Positions 32,532 to 40,633 of a stretch of DNA of 64,000 bases are shown piece after piece; within the stretch, counting starts at the first letter, position 1; every line of letters starts with the position of its first letter. The translations under genes and the position numbers were made by a program. The stretch lies in NCBI GenBank assembly GCA_036498265.1, contig DASYFT010000030.1, positions 124,001 to 188,000 on the forward strand, read 5' to 3'. This DNA is from Palsa-744 sp036498265. GTDB taxonomy: Bacteria > Actinomycetota > Thermoleophilia > Solirubrobacterales > Solirubrobacteraceae. The notes below the pieces were generated by a model, which saw only the letters and a list, made by a program, of their open reading frames with translations, was not told the origin of the DNA and did not search any database.

Positions 32532-33281
32532 TCACCGGACGGTCACGAGCCAACCCTCTGAGCTTCGAACGATCGGCGGATGGATGTGCGTGAGGCCGGT
32601 GAACAGGTGCGGGGAGACGTAGACCTCGACGAAGGCGGAGGCCACGAGGATCGGGACGGCGATCGCGACGGTCACGAAGGTGGCCGCGAGCAGCTGCTCC
32701 CAGTCCCCCCGCCGGCTGGCGATGATCCATGCGGCGAGCGGCAGGAACAGGGCCACGAGCTCCGGTATGGCGTGCGGCAGCACCCCGAGGAGCAGCAGCC
32801 CCGGAGAGACGCGCAGAAAGCCGGAGACGCCGGCGAGTGAGTGCCCGATCAGATACGCCTGGGTGCTCAGCGAGAACGTGGTCGCGGCCGCCACGAACGC
32901 GATGGCCAGACGCCCGCCGTGCTCGTGGATCCAGCGCGAGACGCCGTGACGGTGCTGTGCCTGCATCGGCAGCGCGCTGCCCGCGATGAAACCGGCGACG
33001 CAGGCCATCGCGTGCAGAGCCAGCACGAGCAGGTTGCTGCGGAGCACCGCCAGCACGTTGCCGACGTCACCGACCGCGAACGGCGGGCGCAGGACGATGA
33101 CCTGCTCGTAGCCGTTGTCGAGTGAGGCGATCACCCAGACGGCGATCAGCAGGCCGGCGGCGGCCGCGGCGGCGCCGGCGAACCATCTGCCGAGGACCGG
33201 GCCGGGGCTCCGCTTCCAGGTGTCCAGCGTCGCACGGGTGTGACGCACGCCATGTGCGAACGCGTAGGCGGAGGCATCCAT
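32532..33281 (-). CDS. SpoIIM-family membrane protein
   Basis: A 249-residue protein with five or six hydrophobic helices, including AVWVIASLDNGYEQV, LALHAMACVAGFIAGSA, AYLIGHSLAG and the family hallmark LPHAIPELVALFLPLAAW. SpoIIM/DUF95 proteins act in sporulation engulfment in Bacillus; in non-sporulating actinobacteria related proteins sit in membrane modules of unknown role. ATG 33281 avoids overlap with the mannosyltransferase gene, which the longer frame would cause. Probably co-transcribed with it. Confidence 0.82.
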   Translation of the reverse strand: MDASAYAFAHGVRHTRATLDTWKRSPGPVLGRWFAGAAAAAAGLLIAVWVIASLDNGYEQVIVLRPPFAVGDVGNVLAVLRSNLLVLALHAMACVAGFIAGSALPMQAQHRHGVSRWIHEHGGRLAIAFVAAATTFSLSTQAYLIGHSLAGVSGFLRVSPGLLLLGVLPHAIPELVALFLPLAAWIIASRRGDWEQLLAATFVTVAIAVPILVASAFVEVYVSPHLFTGLTHIHPPIVRSSEGWLVTVR

Positions 33282-33307
33282 CGCCTCTGCATCGACGGGT
33301 GCGGCGG

Positions 33308-34027
33308 CTACCTGAAGCGCAGGCCGGGGACCAGCCACATGGCCTCGGCGGCGATCCGCCAGGACATCTTGCTGCTGCCGTGCTGGCGATCACGGAACAC
33401 GATCGGGACCTCCACGACCTGGAACCCGCCCTGGACGGCCCTGTAGGTCAGCTCGACCTGGAAGGCGTAGCCACGCGAGCGGACCCTGTCGAAGTGGATC
33501 GATTCGAGCACGTCTCGCCGGAAGCACTTGAAGCCGCCCGTCAGATCGCGCACCTGGAGCCCGAGTACGACCCGCGCGTAGGCCGAGCCGCCCTCGCTGA
33601 TGAACCGCCGCAGCAGCCCCCAATCGCTCACCCCGCCACCCGGCACGTAACGCGAGCCCAGCGCCAGGTCGGCGCCGGCGTAGACCGCATCGAGCAGCCG
33701 AGCCAGATCGGCGGGATCGTGCGAGAAGTCGCTGTCCATCTCCATCAGATAGCCGGCGCCGCGATCCAGCGCGTGACGGAACCCGGCCAGGTAGGCGGGG
33801 CCGATGCCGTTCTTCTCGGCACGATGGAGCACTTCGACCCATTCGAGCTCGGAGGCCAGCTCGTCCGCCAGCCGGCCTGTGCCGTCCGGTGAGCCGTCGT
33901 CGACGATCAGGACGCGGTAGCCGTCGGGGGCGGTGCGCGCGAGCACGTCGCCGGACGCCGCGACGATGGCTTGGACGTTCTCGGCCTCGTTGTATGTGGG
34001 CAGGATCAGCCACGGCTCGCCGGACAT
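33308..34027 (-). CDS. Polyprenol phosphate mannosyltransferase (DPM1-like)
   Basis: GT2 glycosyltransferase that most likely moves mannose (or glucose) from a nucleotide sugar to polyprenyl phosphate, the donor for extracytoplasmic glycosylation. The 239-residue protein has LILPTYNEAENV, the metal site LMEMDSDFSHDP, VRDLTGGFKCFRR, and EVPIVFRDRQHGSSKMS, all classical DPM1 motifs. It lacks the C-terminal membrane segments of some homologues and of the Lnt-Ppm1 fusion. ATG 34027 is 9 nt from TAGGGT. Confidence 0.88.
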   Translation of the reverse strand: MSGEPWLILPTYNEAENVQAIVAASGDVLARTAPDGYRVLIVDDGSPDGTGRLADELASELEWVEVLHRAEKNGIGPAYLAGFRHALDRGAGYLMEMDSDFSHDPADLARLLDAVYAGADLALGSRYVPGGGVSDWGLLRRFISEGGSAYARVVLGLQVRDLTGGFKCFRRDVLESIHFDRVRSRGYAFQVELTYRAVQGGFQVVEVPIVFRDRQHGSSKMSWRIAAEAMWLVPGLRFR

Positions 34028-34036
34028 CGGCCGCGT

Positions 34037-34042
34037 ACCCTA
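34037..34042 (-). promoter_or_regulatory. -10 hexamer of mannosyltransferase gene
   Basis: TAGGGT on the minus strand, 9 nt before ATG 34027. Confidence 0.45.
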
Positions 34043-34099
34043 GAGCGTGAGCGCGTGTCCCGGCCGGAGGTGAGCGCCGCTCGCCCGCCGCGGGCCTCC

Positions 34100-34105
34100 T
34101 ACCCT
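34100..34105 (+). promoter_or_regulatory. -10 hexamer of polX
   Basis: TACCCT on the plus strand, 7 nt before GTG 34113. Confidence 0.42.
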
Positions 34106-34112
34106 GGAGCGC

Positions 34113-35960
34113 GTGGCCGATGCAAAGCTCTCCAACACGACGATCGCCGACGCGTTCGAAGAGCTCGGCGACCTCTACGAGCTCGACGGGGCGATCGTGC
34201 ACAGGGTCCAGGCCTATCGCAGCGCGGCCAAGGCCGTGCGCAACGCCTCGGTGTCGGTGGCGTCGCTGGCCCGAGAGGGTCGCGCAACCGAGCTGCCGGG
34301 GATCGGCACGACCCTCCAGGACAAGATCGTCACGCTGCTCGAGACGAGGTCGATTCCCGCGGCCGAGCGCCTCCGCGCCAAGTTCCCGGCCGGACTGATC
34401 GAGATCACGCGCCTTCCGGGGCTCGGTCCGAAGCGTGCGCGGCTGCTGCACTCCGAGCTCGGCATCGACTCGCCACGGGCGCTCCGCGAGGCGGCGCTGG
34501 CCCAGCGACTGCGAACGGTTCGGGGGCTCGGGCCGAAGCTGGAGGAAAGCGTGCTGGCCGCGCTCGATGAGGCCTCCGCCCGGCCCGCCGGCGCTCCGGC
34601 GCCGCGCATCCTGCTGCCGAGAGCCCTGGAGATCGGCGATGCGCTGGTCGCTGGCCTGCGCGAGCACGTCGGGAGCGAGGGCCGCGTGCAGCTCGCGGGA
34701 TCGGCACGACGGCTGGCCGACAGCGTCAAGGATCTCGACCTCGTGGCGACGACCGCCGCGAGCCCGGCGGATCTCGCGCAGGCCCTCGCCGGCCTGGAGC
34801 AGATCGAGACCGTCACCTCCGCGGGCGGGTCGGGTGGGAGGGCGCGCACGCACTCGGGCCTATCCGTCGACCTGCGGATCGGCCGGCCGGAGCAGCTGGG
34901 GAACCTGCTGCAGCACTTCACCGGCTCCGGAGAGCACAACGCCGCGCTGCGGGAGGCCGCCGTTCGGCGCGGGCTTCACGTGTCCGAGTACGGGATCCTC
35001 GACGACAGCACGGGCGTCACGCACAGCTGCTCGTCAGAGCACGAGGTCTACGAGCTCCTGGGGATGGACTACATCGAGCCGGAGCTGCGGGAGAACCGCG
35101 GCGAGCTCGAGGCGGCACGAACGAGCCACGCCGAGCGCAACGGCGACCGCAGGCCGGCCGGCGAGCCGGCCGAGACGGGCGGCCTGCCACGGCTGATCGA
35201 GCTGGGCGACATCCGCGGCGACCTGCACAGCCACACGATCGCCTCCGACGGCCACAACACGATCGAGGAGATGGGCCGCGCGGCGCGGCAGCGCGGCTAC
35301 GAGTACCTCGCGATCACCGATCACTCTGCCAGCCACGGCTTCGGAAACGATGTCTCGGCCGAGCAGCTGCGCCGCCAGATCGAGCTGGTTCACGAGGCCA
35401 ACGAGCGCGTCGAGGGGATCGAGCTGCTCGCGGGAAGCGAGGTCAACATCCTGCCGGATGGGTCGCTCGACTACGACGACGAGCTGCTGTCCGAGCTCGA
35501 CTGGGTGATCGGGAGCGTCCACACCGCCTTCGGCATCGGTGAGCAGGCCATGACCGAGCGGATGATCGCCGCGATCGAGCACCCCCTCATCGATGCGATC
35601 GGGCATCCGACCGGCAGGCTGATCGAGCGGCGGGCGCCCTACGCGGTCGACCTCGGCGCCGTCTTCGCGGCGGCCGCGAGGACGGGCACGATGCTCGAGG
35701 TCAACGCCAACCCCGACCGGCGCGACCTGTCCGACGTGCACGCTCGAGCGGCTGCGCGCGCAGGCGCCCTGATCGTCGTCGACTCGGACGCGCATCGCAT
35801 CGCGACCCTGCAGAACATGCGCTGGGGGATCGCCACCGCGCGCCGAGCGTGGCTCAGCTCCTCGGAGGTCGCAAACACGCGGCCGCTCGCGGAGCTCACG
35901 CGGGTCGGCAAGCGTGGGCGGCGCGCCGCCGGGGATCTAGCCGAGCAGGCGCGGAAGTAG
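34113..35960 (+). CDS. polX: DNA polymerase/3'-5' exonuclease PolX
   Basis: Family X polymerase joined to a PHP nuclease, a base-excision/gap repair enzyme. The 615-residue protein has helix-hairpin-helix segments (ELPGIGTTLQDKI; LPGLGPKRARLL), the nucleotidyltransferase motif KDLDLVAT with D207 and D209, and a PHP domain from about 368: GDLHSHTIASDG, AITDHSASHG, GSEVNILPDG, GHPTGR, EVNANP, DSDAH. Polymerase and PHP metal residues look intact. The last 24 nt overlap the convergent glycosyltransferase gene. The GTG start follows a -10 by 7 nt. Confidence 0.92.
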   Translation: MADAKLSNTTIADAFEELGDLYELDGAIVHRVQAYRSAAKAVRNASVSVASLAREGRATELPGIGTTLQDKIVTLLETRSIPAAERLRAKFPAGLIEITRLPGLGPKRARLLHSELGIDSPRALREAALAQRLRTVRGLGPKLEESVLAALDEASARPAGAPAPRILLPRALEIGDALVAGLREHVGSEGRVQLAGSARRLADSVKDLDLVATTAASPADLAQALAGLEQIETVTSAGGSGGRARTHSGLSVDLRIGRPEQLGNLLQHFTGSGEHNAALREAAVRRGLHVSEYGILDDSTGVTHSCSSEHEVYELLGMDYIEPELRENRGELEAARTSHAERNGDRRPAGEPAETGGLPRLIELGDIRGDLHSHTIASDGHNTIEEMGRAARQRGYEYLAITDHSASHGFGNDVSAEQLRRQIELVHEANERVEGIELLAGSEVNILPDGSLDYDDELLSELDWVIGSVHTAFGIGEQAMTERMIAAIEHPLIDAIGHPTGRLIERRAPYAVDLGAVFAAAARTGTMLEVNANPDRRDLSDVHARAAARAGALIVVDSDAHRIATLQNMRWGIATARRAWLSSSEVANTRPLAELTRVGKRGRRAAGDLAEQARK

Positions 35961-36968
35961 CTGCTCGGCGACGACGGAATCGACCGCCCCGCGGCCGAAC
36001 GGCGCGAGCGCCTCGCGCGCGCGAAAGGAGTAGTCGTCCAGCGGAGACTCGAGCGCCGCCTCGAGAGCCGTCGCGAGATCGTCGCTCACCAGGCGCGGGT
36101 CCAGCGTTCGCGCGATCGGCAGCGCCGCGTAGGGCCCGGGGGACGGCGTCGTGACGAGCTGGCAGCCATCGGCGAGCGCCTCGAGCTGCGCGAGGCCGTA
36201 GTCCTCCCTGCGCGGGGCGCACACGAACACGCGGGAGCGCCGCAGGAGCGCCCGGTACTCCGCGGAGGCAAGCGGACCGACGAGCCGGACGTCCTCGTGC
36301 TGGGTGAGGTCGATTCCGCTGCGGGCGAGATCATCGGCGCCGGCGCCCGCCACCAGGAGCTCCTCGGCGTCATCGAGCCGGTGGCGCCTCGTCCTCCAGG
36401 CCGAGAGCACGCGATCGAGTCCCTTCTTGTAGGGGTTCGCCGCGTAGGTGATGGCGGCGACGTCGCGCGCCCCGCCGGAAGGGCCGGAGGCCTCGACCGG
36501 GACGGGGACGACCAGCGCGCGCTCGCGGGCGCCCCCGAGCGGCGCCTCGTCGCGACCCCCGCCGCTCCACGGCAGCAGAAGCGGCGCCTGGGCCAGCCGG
36601 CGGCGCTCCAGGGGCCGCTGCCAAAACCCGTGGCGCCCTGGCCGGTTACCGGCCGAGGGGGCGTCGAAGCGGATCGCGCCGGGCCTCCGCCACAAAAGCG
36701 CCGCGGTGGTGCTCGAGTAGATCACGCAGCCGGGGCCGGCGCCGTCCAGCCTTGAAAGCGCCCGGGTCTGCGCTGTTCGCGCGGCGCGGGCCCAGGCGAG
36801 GTCGGTCAGCATCAGCGAGCGCACCGGGTCAGGGGCGTCGGCGCGGACGAGCTCGACAACCGCCCCTGCCCGCTGCAGCGATGCGCGCAGCTCCTCGTCC
36901 GCCGCGCGCAGGCCGGCCGTAGAGCCGAGTGAGACGATCAGCACGTCGACCGCGCGCTGGTCGCGCAT
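35937..36968 (-). CDS. Glycosyltransferase, GT-B fold (GT4-like)
   Basis: A 343-residue GT-B type protein. The N-terminal half begins VDVLIVSLGSTAGLRAADEE; the C-terminal nucleotide-sugar half has YAANPYKKGLDRVLSAW, EDVRLVGPLASAEYRALL, and CAPRREDYGLAQLEALADG, the E-x7-E-like region of GT4. Donor and acceptor are unknown. It follows the 176-residue membrane protein by 1 nt, in a probable operon with otsB. Convergent overlap of 24 nt with polX. Confidence 0.75.
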   Translation of the reverse strand: MRDQRAVDVLIVSLGSTAGLRAADEELRASLQRAGAVVELVRADAPDPVRSLMLTDLAWARAARTAQTRALSRLDGAGPGCVIYSSTTAALLWRRPGAIRFDAPSAGNRPGRHGFWQRPLERRRLAQAPLLLPWSGGGRDEAPLGGARERALVVPVPVEASGPSGGARDVAAITYAANPYKKGLDRVLSAWRTRRHRLDDAEELLVAGAGADDLARSGIDLTQHEDVRLVGPLASAEYRALLRRSRVFVCAPRREDYGLAQLEALADGCQLVTTPSPGPYAALPIARTLDPRLVSDDLATALEAALESPLDDYSFRAREALAPFGRGAVDSVVAEQLLPRLLG

Positions 36969-36969
36969 G

Positions 36970-37500
36970 TCAGGTCACGGCGCCGTTGACGCGCTCGGCG
37001 CGCGACGACTTGAAGCCTGGCGTGCGCAGCAGCTCCATCGGCCTCACCGGGGACGTCCGACGCACGTAGAAGGAGGCTCCGTCGCGCTCCTCGATCGCCG
37101 CCACGGCAGCATCCTGGCGCCGCCAGGCGAGCGCCCAGATGATCGCGAAGCCGGCGGCTATCGCCGGGATCTGGGGAGCGAGGAAGGCGAGCCCGCCGGA
37201 GAGCAGGGTGAAGAGCAGCAGCGGCCACAGCCGGTTCAGCAGGATGGCGCTCGGGTGATGCTCGGGCAGCGTGGTGCTCGCCTTGGCGCTCGAGAGCAGC
37301 CGCGCGATCGGCGGGTTGGTCTGCGCTCGGCGCCCGACCCGCAGCCCGATCGCCGCGGCAAGCACCCACCAGCCGACGGCGAAAAGGATCAGGGACTTTT
37401 CGGAGCTGGTGCTCGACGCGAGCACCGCCACGGCTGCCAGCGCGGTCGCCGCGCCGGCACTGAGTAGCACTGTGGTCCTGAGAAAGTCGACGAACCGCAC
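36970..37500 (-). CDS. Membrane protein of unknown function
   Basis: A 176-residue protein with about four hydrophobic helices: TTVLLSAGAATALAAVAVLA near the N-terminus, LILFAVGWWVLAAAIGL, and LLLFTLLSGGLAFLAP running into AAGFAIIWALAW. A cytoplasmic tail has RDGASFYVRRTSP. Lies between otsB (4-nt gap) and the glycosyltransferase (1-nt gap), so probably expressed with them. Family not recognised. Confidence 0.72.
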   Translation of the reverse strand: MRFVDFLRTTVLLSAGAATALAAVAVLASSTSSEKSLILFAVGWWVLAAAIGLRVGRRAQTNPPIARLLSSAKASTTLPEHHPSAILLNRLWPLLLFTLLSGGLAFLAPQIPAIAAGFAIIWALAWRRQDAAVAAIEERDGASFYVRRTSPVRPMELLRTPGFKSSRAERVNGAVT

Positions 37501-37504
37501 GGTG

Positions 37505-38305
37505 CTACAGCAGCGCCTCGAGCAGTCCCCGCACGCCGTCGGTGCCGTCGACCGTCACGTCTGCCTCCTGCGCCAGCTCGGGCGGCGCTTCGTCGGAGCT
37601 CACGGCCACGCACACCGCGTGCTCGAGCTTGCCCGACTGCGCCATCGAACGCAGCCCGCGAAAGGCGTCGAGGTCGGTCGTGTCATCGCCGACGTAGACC
37701 GCAGCCGTCACCGGCGAGCCGCGCAGCAGCGCCGCGATGCCAAGCCCCTTGTCGAGCACCACGGGCGGTCGCACCTCGAGGACCTTGCGGCCCCAGTGGA
37801 CGACGAACCCCTCCTCCTGGGCCTGCCTGGCTATCTCCTGGACGGCCCGCTCCGCCGCCTCCTCATCAGGCGCGCCGCGCCAGTGGAACGCCGCGATGGC
37901 GTCCTTGTCCTCGCTCCGCACGCGGATCCGCTGGTGCTCGCTGGTGTAGGCACGGGCGGCGAAGTCCCGCACCCGTGCCGTCCACTCGGCCACCTCGGGA
38001 TCGACCTCGGGTGCGGTGGCGCGCGGGCGCAGCAGCTCGCCTCCGTGGTTGCCGATGTAGGCGATCGTGCCGATCGCGACGATCTGCCGGGCCGTCGTGG
38101 CGCGCCGTCCGCTCACGCAGCCGACAAGACCGTAGCGACGCGAGATCTCGATCAGCAACGACCGGGTGGCCTCGGGAACGTGTGCGTCGGCAGCGTGGCG
38201 CACGATCGGCGCGAGGGTGCCGTCGATATCGAGCAGCACCGAAGAATGGGGAGGGTCAGCGCGGATCGGCTCGAGCGCCTCCACGAGCATCGCAGCGGGG
38301 GACAC
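37505..38305 (-). CDS. otsB: Trehalose-6-phosphate phosphatase
   Basis: HAD-type enzyme that converts trehalose 6-phosphate to trehalose. It shows LLDIDGTLAPIVRH, CVSGRRATTA, GNHGGE, the lysine in VVLDKGLGIAALL and VGDDTTDLDAF, the full set for OtsB. GTG 38305 is chosen over ATG 38326 because CATACT (38313-38318) is 7 nt upstream and would leave the ATG outside the transcript; this gives 266 residues. No otsA (synthase) gene is in the window. With gpgS it suggests compatible-solute production. Confidence 0.9.
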   Translation of the reverse strand: MSPAAMLVEALEPIRADPPHSSVLLDIDGTLAPIVRHAADAHVPEATRSLLIEISRRYGLVGCVSGRRATTARQIVAIGTIAYIGNHGGELLRPRATAPEVDPEVAEWTARVRDFAARAYTSEHQRIRVRSEDKDAIAAFHWRGAPDEEAAERAVQEIARQAQEEGFVVHWGRKVLEVRPPVVLDKGLGIAALLRGSPVTAAVYVGDDTTDLDAFRGLRSMAQSGKLEHAVCVAVSSDEAPPELAQEADVTVDGTDGVRGLLEALL

Positions 38306-38311
38306 GCTGTC

Positions 38312-38318
38312 TAGTATG
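38312..38318. promoter_or_regulatory. Overlapping divergent -10 elements (otsB / TSUP locus)
   Basis: Plus strand TAGTAT (38312-38317) lies 7 nt before ATG 38325. Minus strand CATACT (38313-38318) lies 7 nt before GTG 38305. Same arrangement as at 3252-3258. Confidence 0.45.
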
Positions 38319-38324
38319 GCGCGC

Positions 38325-38363
38325 ATGGTCGCCGATCCGCCTGCTCGTGCAATCGGTCGTTGA
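38325..38363 (+). CDS. Possible 12-residue leader ORF overlapping the TSUP gene
   Basis: ATG at the expected leaderless position encodes MVADPPARAIGR and stops at 38361-38363, out of frame with and overlapping the TSUP start at GTG 38347. It could be a regulatory leader peptide, or chance, or a sign that the TSUP start is elsewhere (ATG 38407). Confidence 0.3.
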   Translation: MVADPPARAIGR

Positions 38364-38727
38364 CCTCTCGCCCAATCGCACCCTGAAGCTGACGGCGATC
38401 GGCACGATGGCGGGTGTCTTCAGCGGTCTGTTCGGCGTCGGTGGGGGCAGCGTGATCGTGCCGCTGCTGATCCTCTGGCTCGGCTACGACGAGCGCTCGG
38501 CGACCGCGACGTCGCTGGCCGCGATCGTCTTCATCGCCGCCTTCGCCGCCGGGGTGCAGGGCCTGTACGGGAACGTCCGCGTCCTCGACGCGGTGCTGAT
38601 CGGGGTGCCGGCGGTCGGCGGCGTGCTGATCGGAACCTGGCTCCAGCAGCGCCTGCGCCCCCGCTCGATCGCGCTCATGTTCGCTGCCGTGCTCGTCGCA
38701 AGCGCCGTCGAGCTGGTCGTGCGGTGA
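38347..38727 (+). CDS. Half-size TauE/SafE (TSUP) transporter, first half
   Basis: A 126-residue membrane protein equal to one half of a normal TSUP sulfite/sulfonate-type permease. It has the repeat motif SGLFGVGGGSVIVPLLILW, split as FSGLFGVGGG and VIVPLLILWLGY, then four hydrophobic segments. Full-length TSUP proteins (about 250 residues) hold two such repeats; here the second is the next gene, overlapping as GTGA. The two products probably form a heterodimer. Substrate unknown (sulfite, sulfoacetate or other organic anions). Confidence 0.75.
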   Translation: MQSVVDLSPNRTLKLTAIGTMAGVFSGLFGVGGGSVIVPLLILWLGYDERSATATSLAAIVFIAAFAAGVQGLYGNVRVLDAVLIGVPAVGGVLIGTWLQQRLRPRSIALMFAAVLVASAVELVVR

Positions 38728-39110
38728 TCGGCGCCGTCGCCATCGGGGTCGCGGCCGGGATCGTCGCCGGGCTGCTGGGCGTCGGTGGAGGCGTGCTGTT
38801 CGTCCCCGGCCTGGTCCTCTTCCTGGGACTGGGCCAGCACGAAGCCGAGGCGACGTCGCTGCTGGCGATCGTGCCCGTGGCGATCGTCGGGACCTACCGC
38901 CAGGACCGCTACGGCAACGTCCGCCGCGAGGACGCTCTGCTGCTCGGCATCCTGTCCGTCGTCGGTGCCGCCGGCGGAGTTGCGCTCGCCAACGCGCTCT
39001 CCGGTGCCTTCCTGCGCGATGCCTTCGCCGCGCTGATCCTCGTGGTGGCGGCCCAGCTGGTTCGGAGGGCCCTGAGGGAAGGCGACGCGGAGGCGAGCGA
39101 CGCGCGCTGA
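38724..39110 (+). CDS. Half-size TauE/SafE (TSUP) transporter, second half
   Basis: A 128-residue partner of the preceding gene. It carries its own repeat motif AAGIVAGLLGVGGGVLFVPG and ATSLLAIVPVAIVGTYRQ, then LVVAAQLVRRALREGD at the C-terminus. The GTG start overlaps the first gene's stop. Both frames are clean, with no sign of a recent frameshift: each has its own start, overlap and full repeat. Hence called as a true split gene. Confidence 0.75.
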   Translation: MIGAVAIGVAAGIVAGLLGVGGGVLFVPGLVLFLGLGQHEAEATSLLAIVPVAIVGTYRQDRYGNVRREDALLLGILSVVGAAGGVALANALSGAFLRDAFAALILVVAAQLVRRALREGDAEASDAR

Positions 39111-39132
39111 GCGCACGGCTCCCGCGATGGCC

Positions 39133-39138
39133 TAGACT
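39133..39138 (+). promoter_or_regulatory. -10 hexamer of tatA
   Basis: TAGACT, 9 nt before ATG 39148. Confidence 0.45.
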
Positions 39139-39147
39139 TGCAGGTAC

Positions 39148-39429
39148 ATGGGACTCGACAACCCACTGCACATCGCCTTCCTCGTCGTGATCCTGCTGCT
39201 CGTGTTCGGAGCGAAACGGTTGCCGGAAATAGGCCGCTCGCTCGGCTCCGGGATGCGCGAGTTCAAGGACTCGGTCACGGGCGCGGACAACGCCCAGCAG
39301 CCGCCGGCGCTCACCCAGGCGACCCAGCAGCCACCCCAGGCACCCGTCTCCCAGCCGGCCGCCGCGCAGGCGGCACCCGAGCCGGCGCCCCCCGCCGAGG
39401 CTCCGGTCGAGCCGACGCGCCAGGCCTGA
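39148..39429 (+). CDS. tatA: Sec-independent protein translocase TatA
   Basis: Pore-forming subunit of the twin-arginine export system. The 93-residue protein has one N-terminal helix (HIAFLVVILLLVFGAKRLP), the FGAKRLPEIGR hinge, an amphipathic helix (SLGSGMREFKDSV) and a Pro/Gln/Ala-rich tail. No tatB or tatC nearby. The downstream 39430-39550 gap holds no gene that I can see; a short CCGGC/GCCGG hairpin may be a terminator. Confidence 0.9.
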   Translation: MGLDNPLHIAFLVVILLLVFGAKRLPEIGRSLGSGMREFKDSVTGADNAQQPPALTQATQQPPQAPVSQPAAAQAAPEPAPPAEAPVEPTRQA

Positions 39430-39550
39430 CCGCCGGGCGGGAGGAGGCTCGCAGCCGACCGGCAACGCCGGCGGCCGCTCACGCGCGCAGCGACCCTCTC
39501 GCGCCGGCTCGTCCCGAGGCCACTGCGGTCTCCGAGCGGTGTGGGACAGC

Positions 39551-40540
39551 TCAGCCCGTGCGCACGATCGGCCCCGTGCGCACGGCCTCGAACGCCGACC
39601 CCGGCACGCGCTTGATCTGACCCAGGTCTTCGTCGTTCCAGCGCCGGTCCGGCGCGCCGGTGATGTACCAGGAGGAGCCGTTGTCGGCGACGATGAGGCC
39701 ATAGCGCTCGAGGGCTCGCAGGACGACGAGCGCCTGGCCGTGGAAGCCGGAAAGGCTGAATCCGGCCTTCAGCCGCAGCCGCAGCCCCATCGGCGGGAGG
39801 CTTGGGTCCGAACTGGCGGAGGCGAAATGCCTCGCCGGGGGGACGTAGCCGCGCGGCGTGCGCGCCACGGTGACGCGTAGGGCATGGTCGATGTGCCCGG
39901 CCCTGACCTCGGGATAGCGGACCAGCAGCGGCAGGATCGGCAGCCCGGCGGCGTCCGCCGAGGTCCAGCCGGCGGGACGCAGCGCGTTGCTTCGCAGGTT
40001 GAACACCGCGCCGGAGCCGGCATCCCAGCCCGCCCCCGTGCGGGCGGCCGAGTAGAGCTCGTAGAGCTTGCAGCTGCCGCGCTGAAGGACGAGCACGTGG
40101 CGGTCCCCGGCTTCCCCGGCGCCCTCCACGGGAGCGCCCGGCGGCACGGGATACGGGCCGGGATCGGACTCGTCGCCATATTCCGTGAACCTGATCGGCA
40201 CCTTCGGCTGGTGCGCACCGACGACGGTGTAGGGGATGCCGTAGCCGGGGTTGCTCCCGAAGTCGGGGTGCAGATGGGCCGCCAGGCCGATGCTGGCCAC
40301 GTAGGCGGCGGAGTGGGGATCGAGGGGAGCCCGCGATATGTCGGTGTTGAGCGGGTTGCGGGCGGGGAGGATCGGACAGCCGGCTTCGAACGGCGCCGGC
40401 GGCGAGTGGCCGCGGGCGCCGGCCCCCGCATGTGAGCTCGACCGGGCGAGGCCCGGCGCCAGCAGGGCGCCGAGCCATGCGAACCCGGCGATCGCCGCCG
40501 CGCATCGCGCCTGATTCGCACGCTGGCGAGCGGCTCTCAC
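39551..40540 (-). CDS. Secreted protein of unknown function
   Basis: A 329-residue exported protein. From GTG 40540 it begins VRAARQRANQARCAAAIAGF and continues hydrophobic to about residue 35, a normal signal peptide. TAGCGT 7 nt upstream supports this start over GTG 40615. The body holds GCPILPARNPLNTDIS, GYGIPYTVVGAHQPKVPIRF, YGDESDPGPYPVPPGAPVEG, NLRSNALRPAGWTSADAAGL, ADNGSSWYITGAPDRRWND. It looks like a conserved compact domain, possibly carbohydrate-related, and similar unnamed proteins occur in soil bacteria as far as I recall. Confidence 0.72.
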   Translation of the reverse strand: MRAARQRANQARCAAAIAGFAWLGALLAPGLARSSSHAGAGARGHSPPAPFEAGCPILPARNPLNTDISRAPLDPHSAAYVASIGLAAHLHPDFGSNPGYGIPYTVVGAHQPKVPIRFTEYGDESDPGPYPVPPGAPVEGAGEAGDRHVLVLQRGSCKLYELYSAARTGAGWDAGSGAVFNLRSNALRPAGWTSADAAGLPILPLLVRYPEVRAGHIDHALRVTVARTPRGYVPPARHFASASSDPSLPPMGLRLRLKAGFSLSGFHGQALVVLRALERYGLIVADNGSSWYITGAPDRRWNDEDLGQIKRVPGSAFEAVRTGPIVRTG

Positions 40541-40547
40541 CCGCCGC

Positions 40548-40553
40548 ACGCTA
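40548..40553 (-). promoter_or_regulatory. -10 hexamer of secreted protein gene
   Basis: TAGCGT on the minus strand, 7 nt before GTG 40540. Confidence 0.45.
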
Positions 40554-40633
40554 GACCGGGCCCATCCGGGGGCCAGATGATCTGGACGATCGTTGCGGCG
40601 CCTTGTGGCGCTCACGACGGGCGCGGCGGCGGG

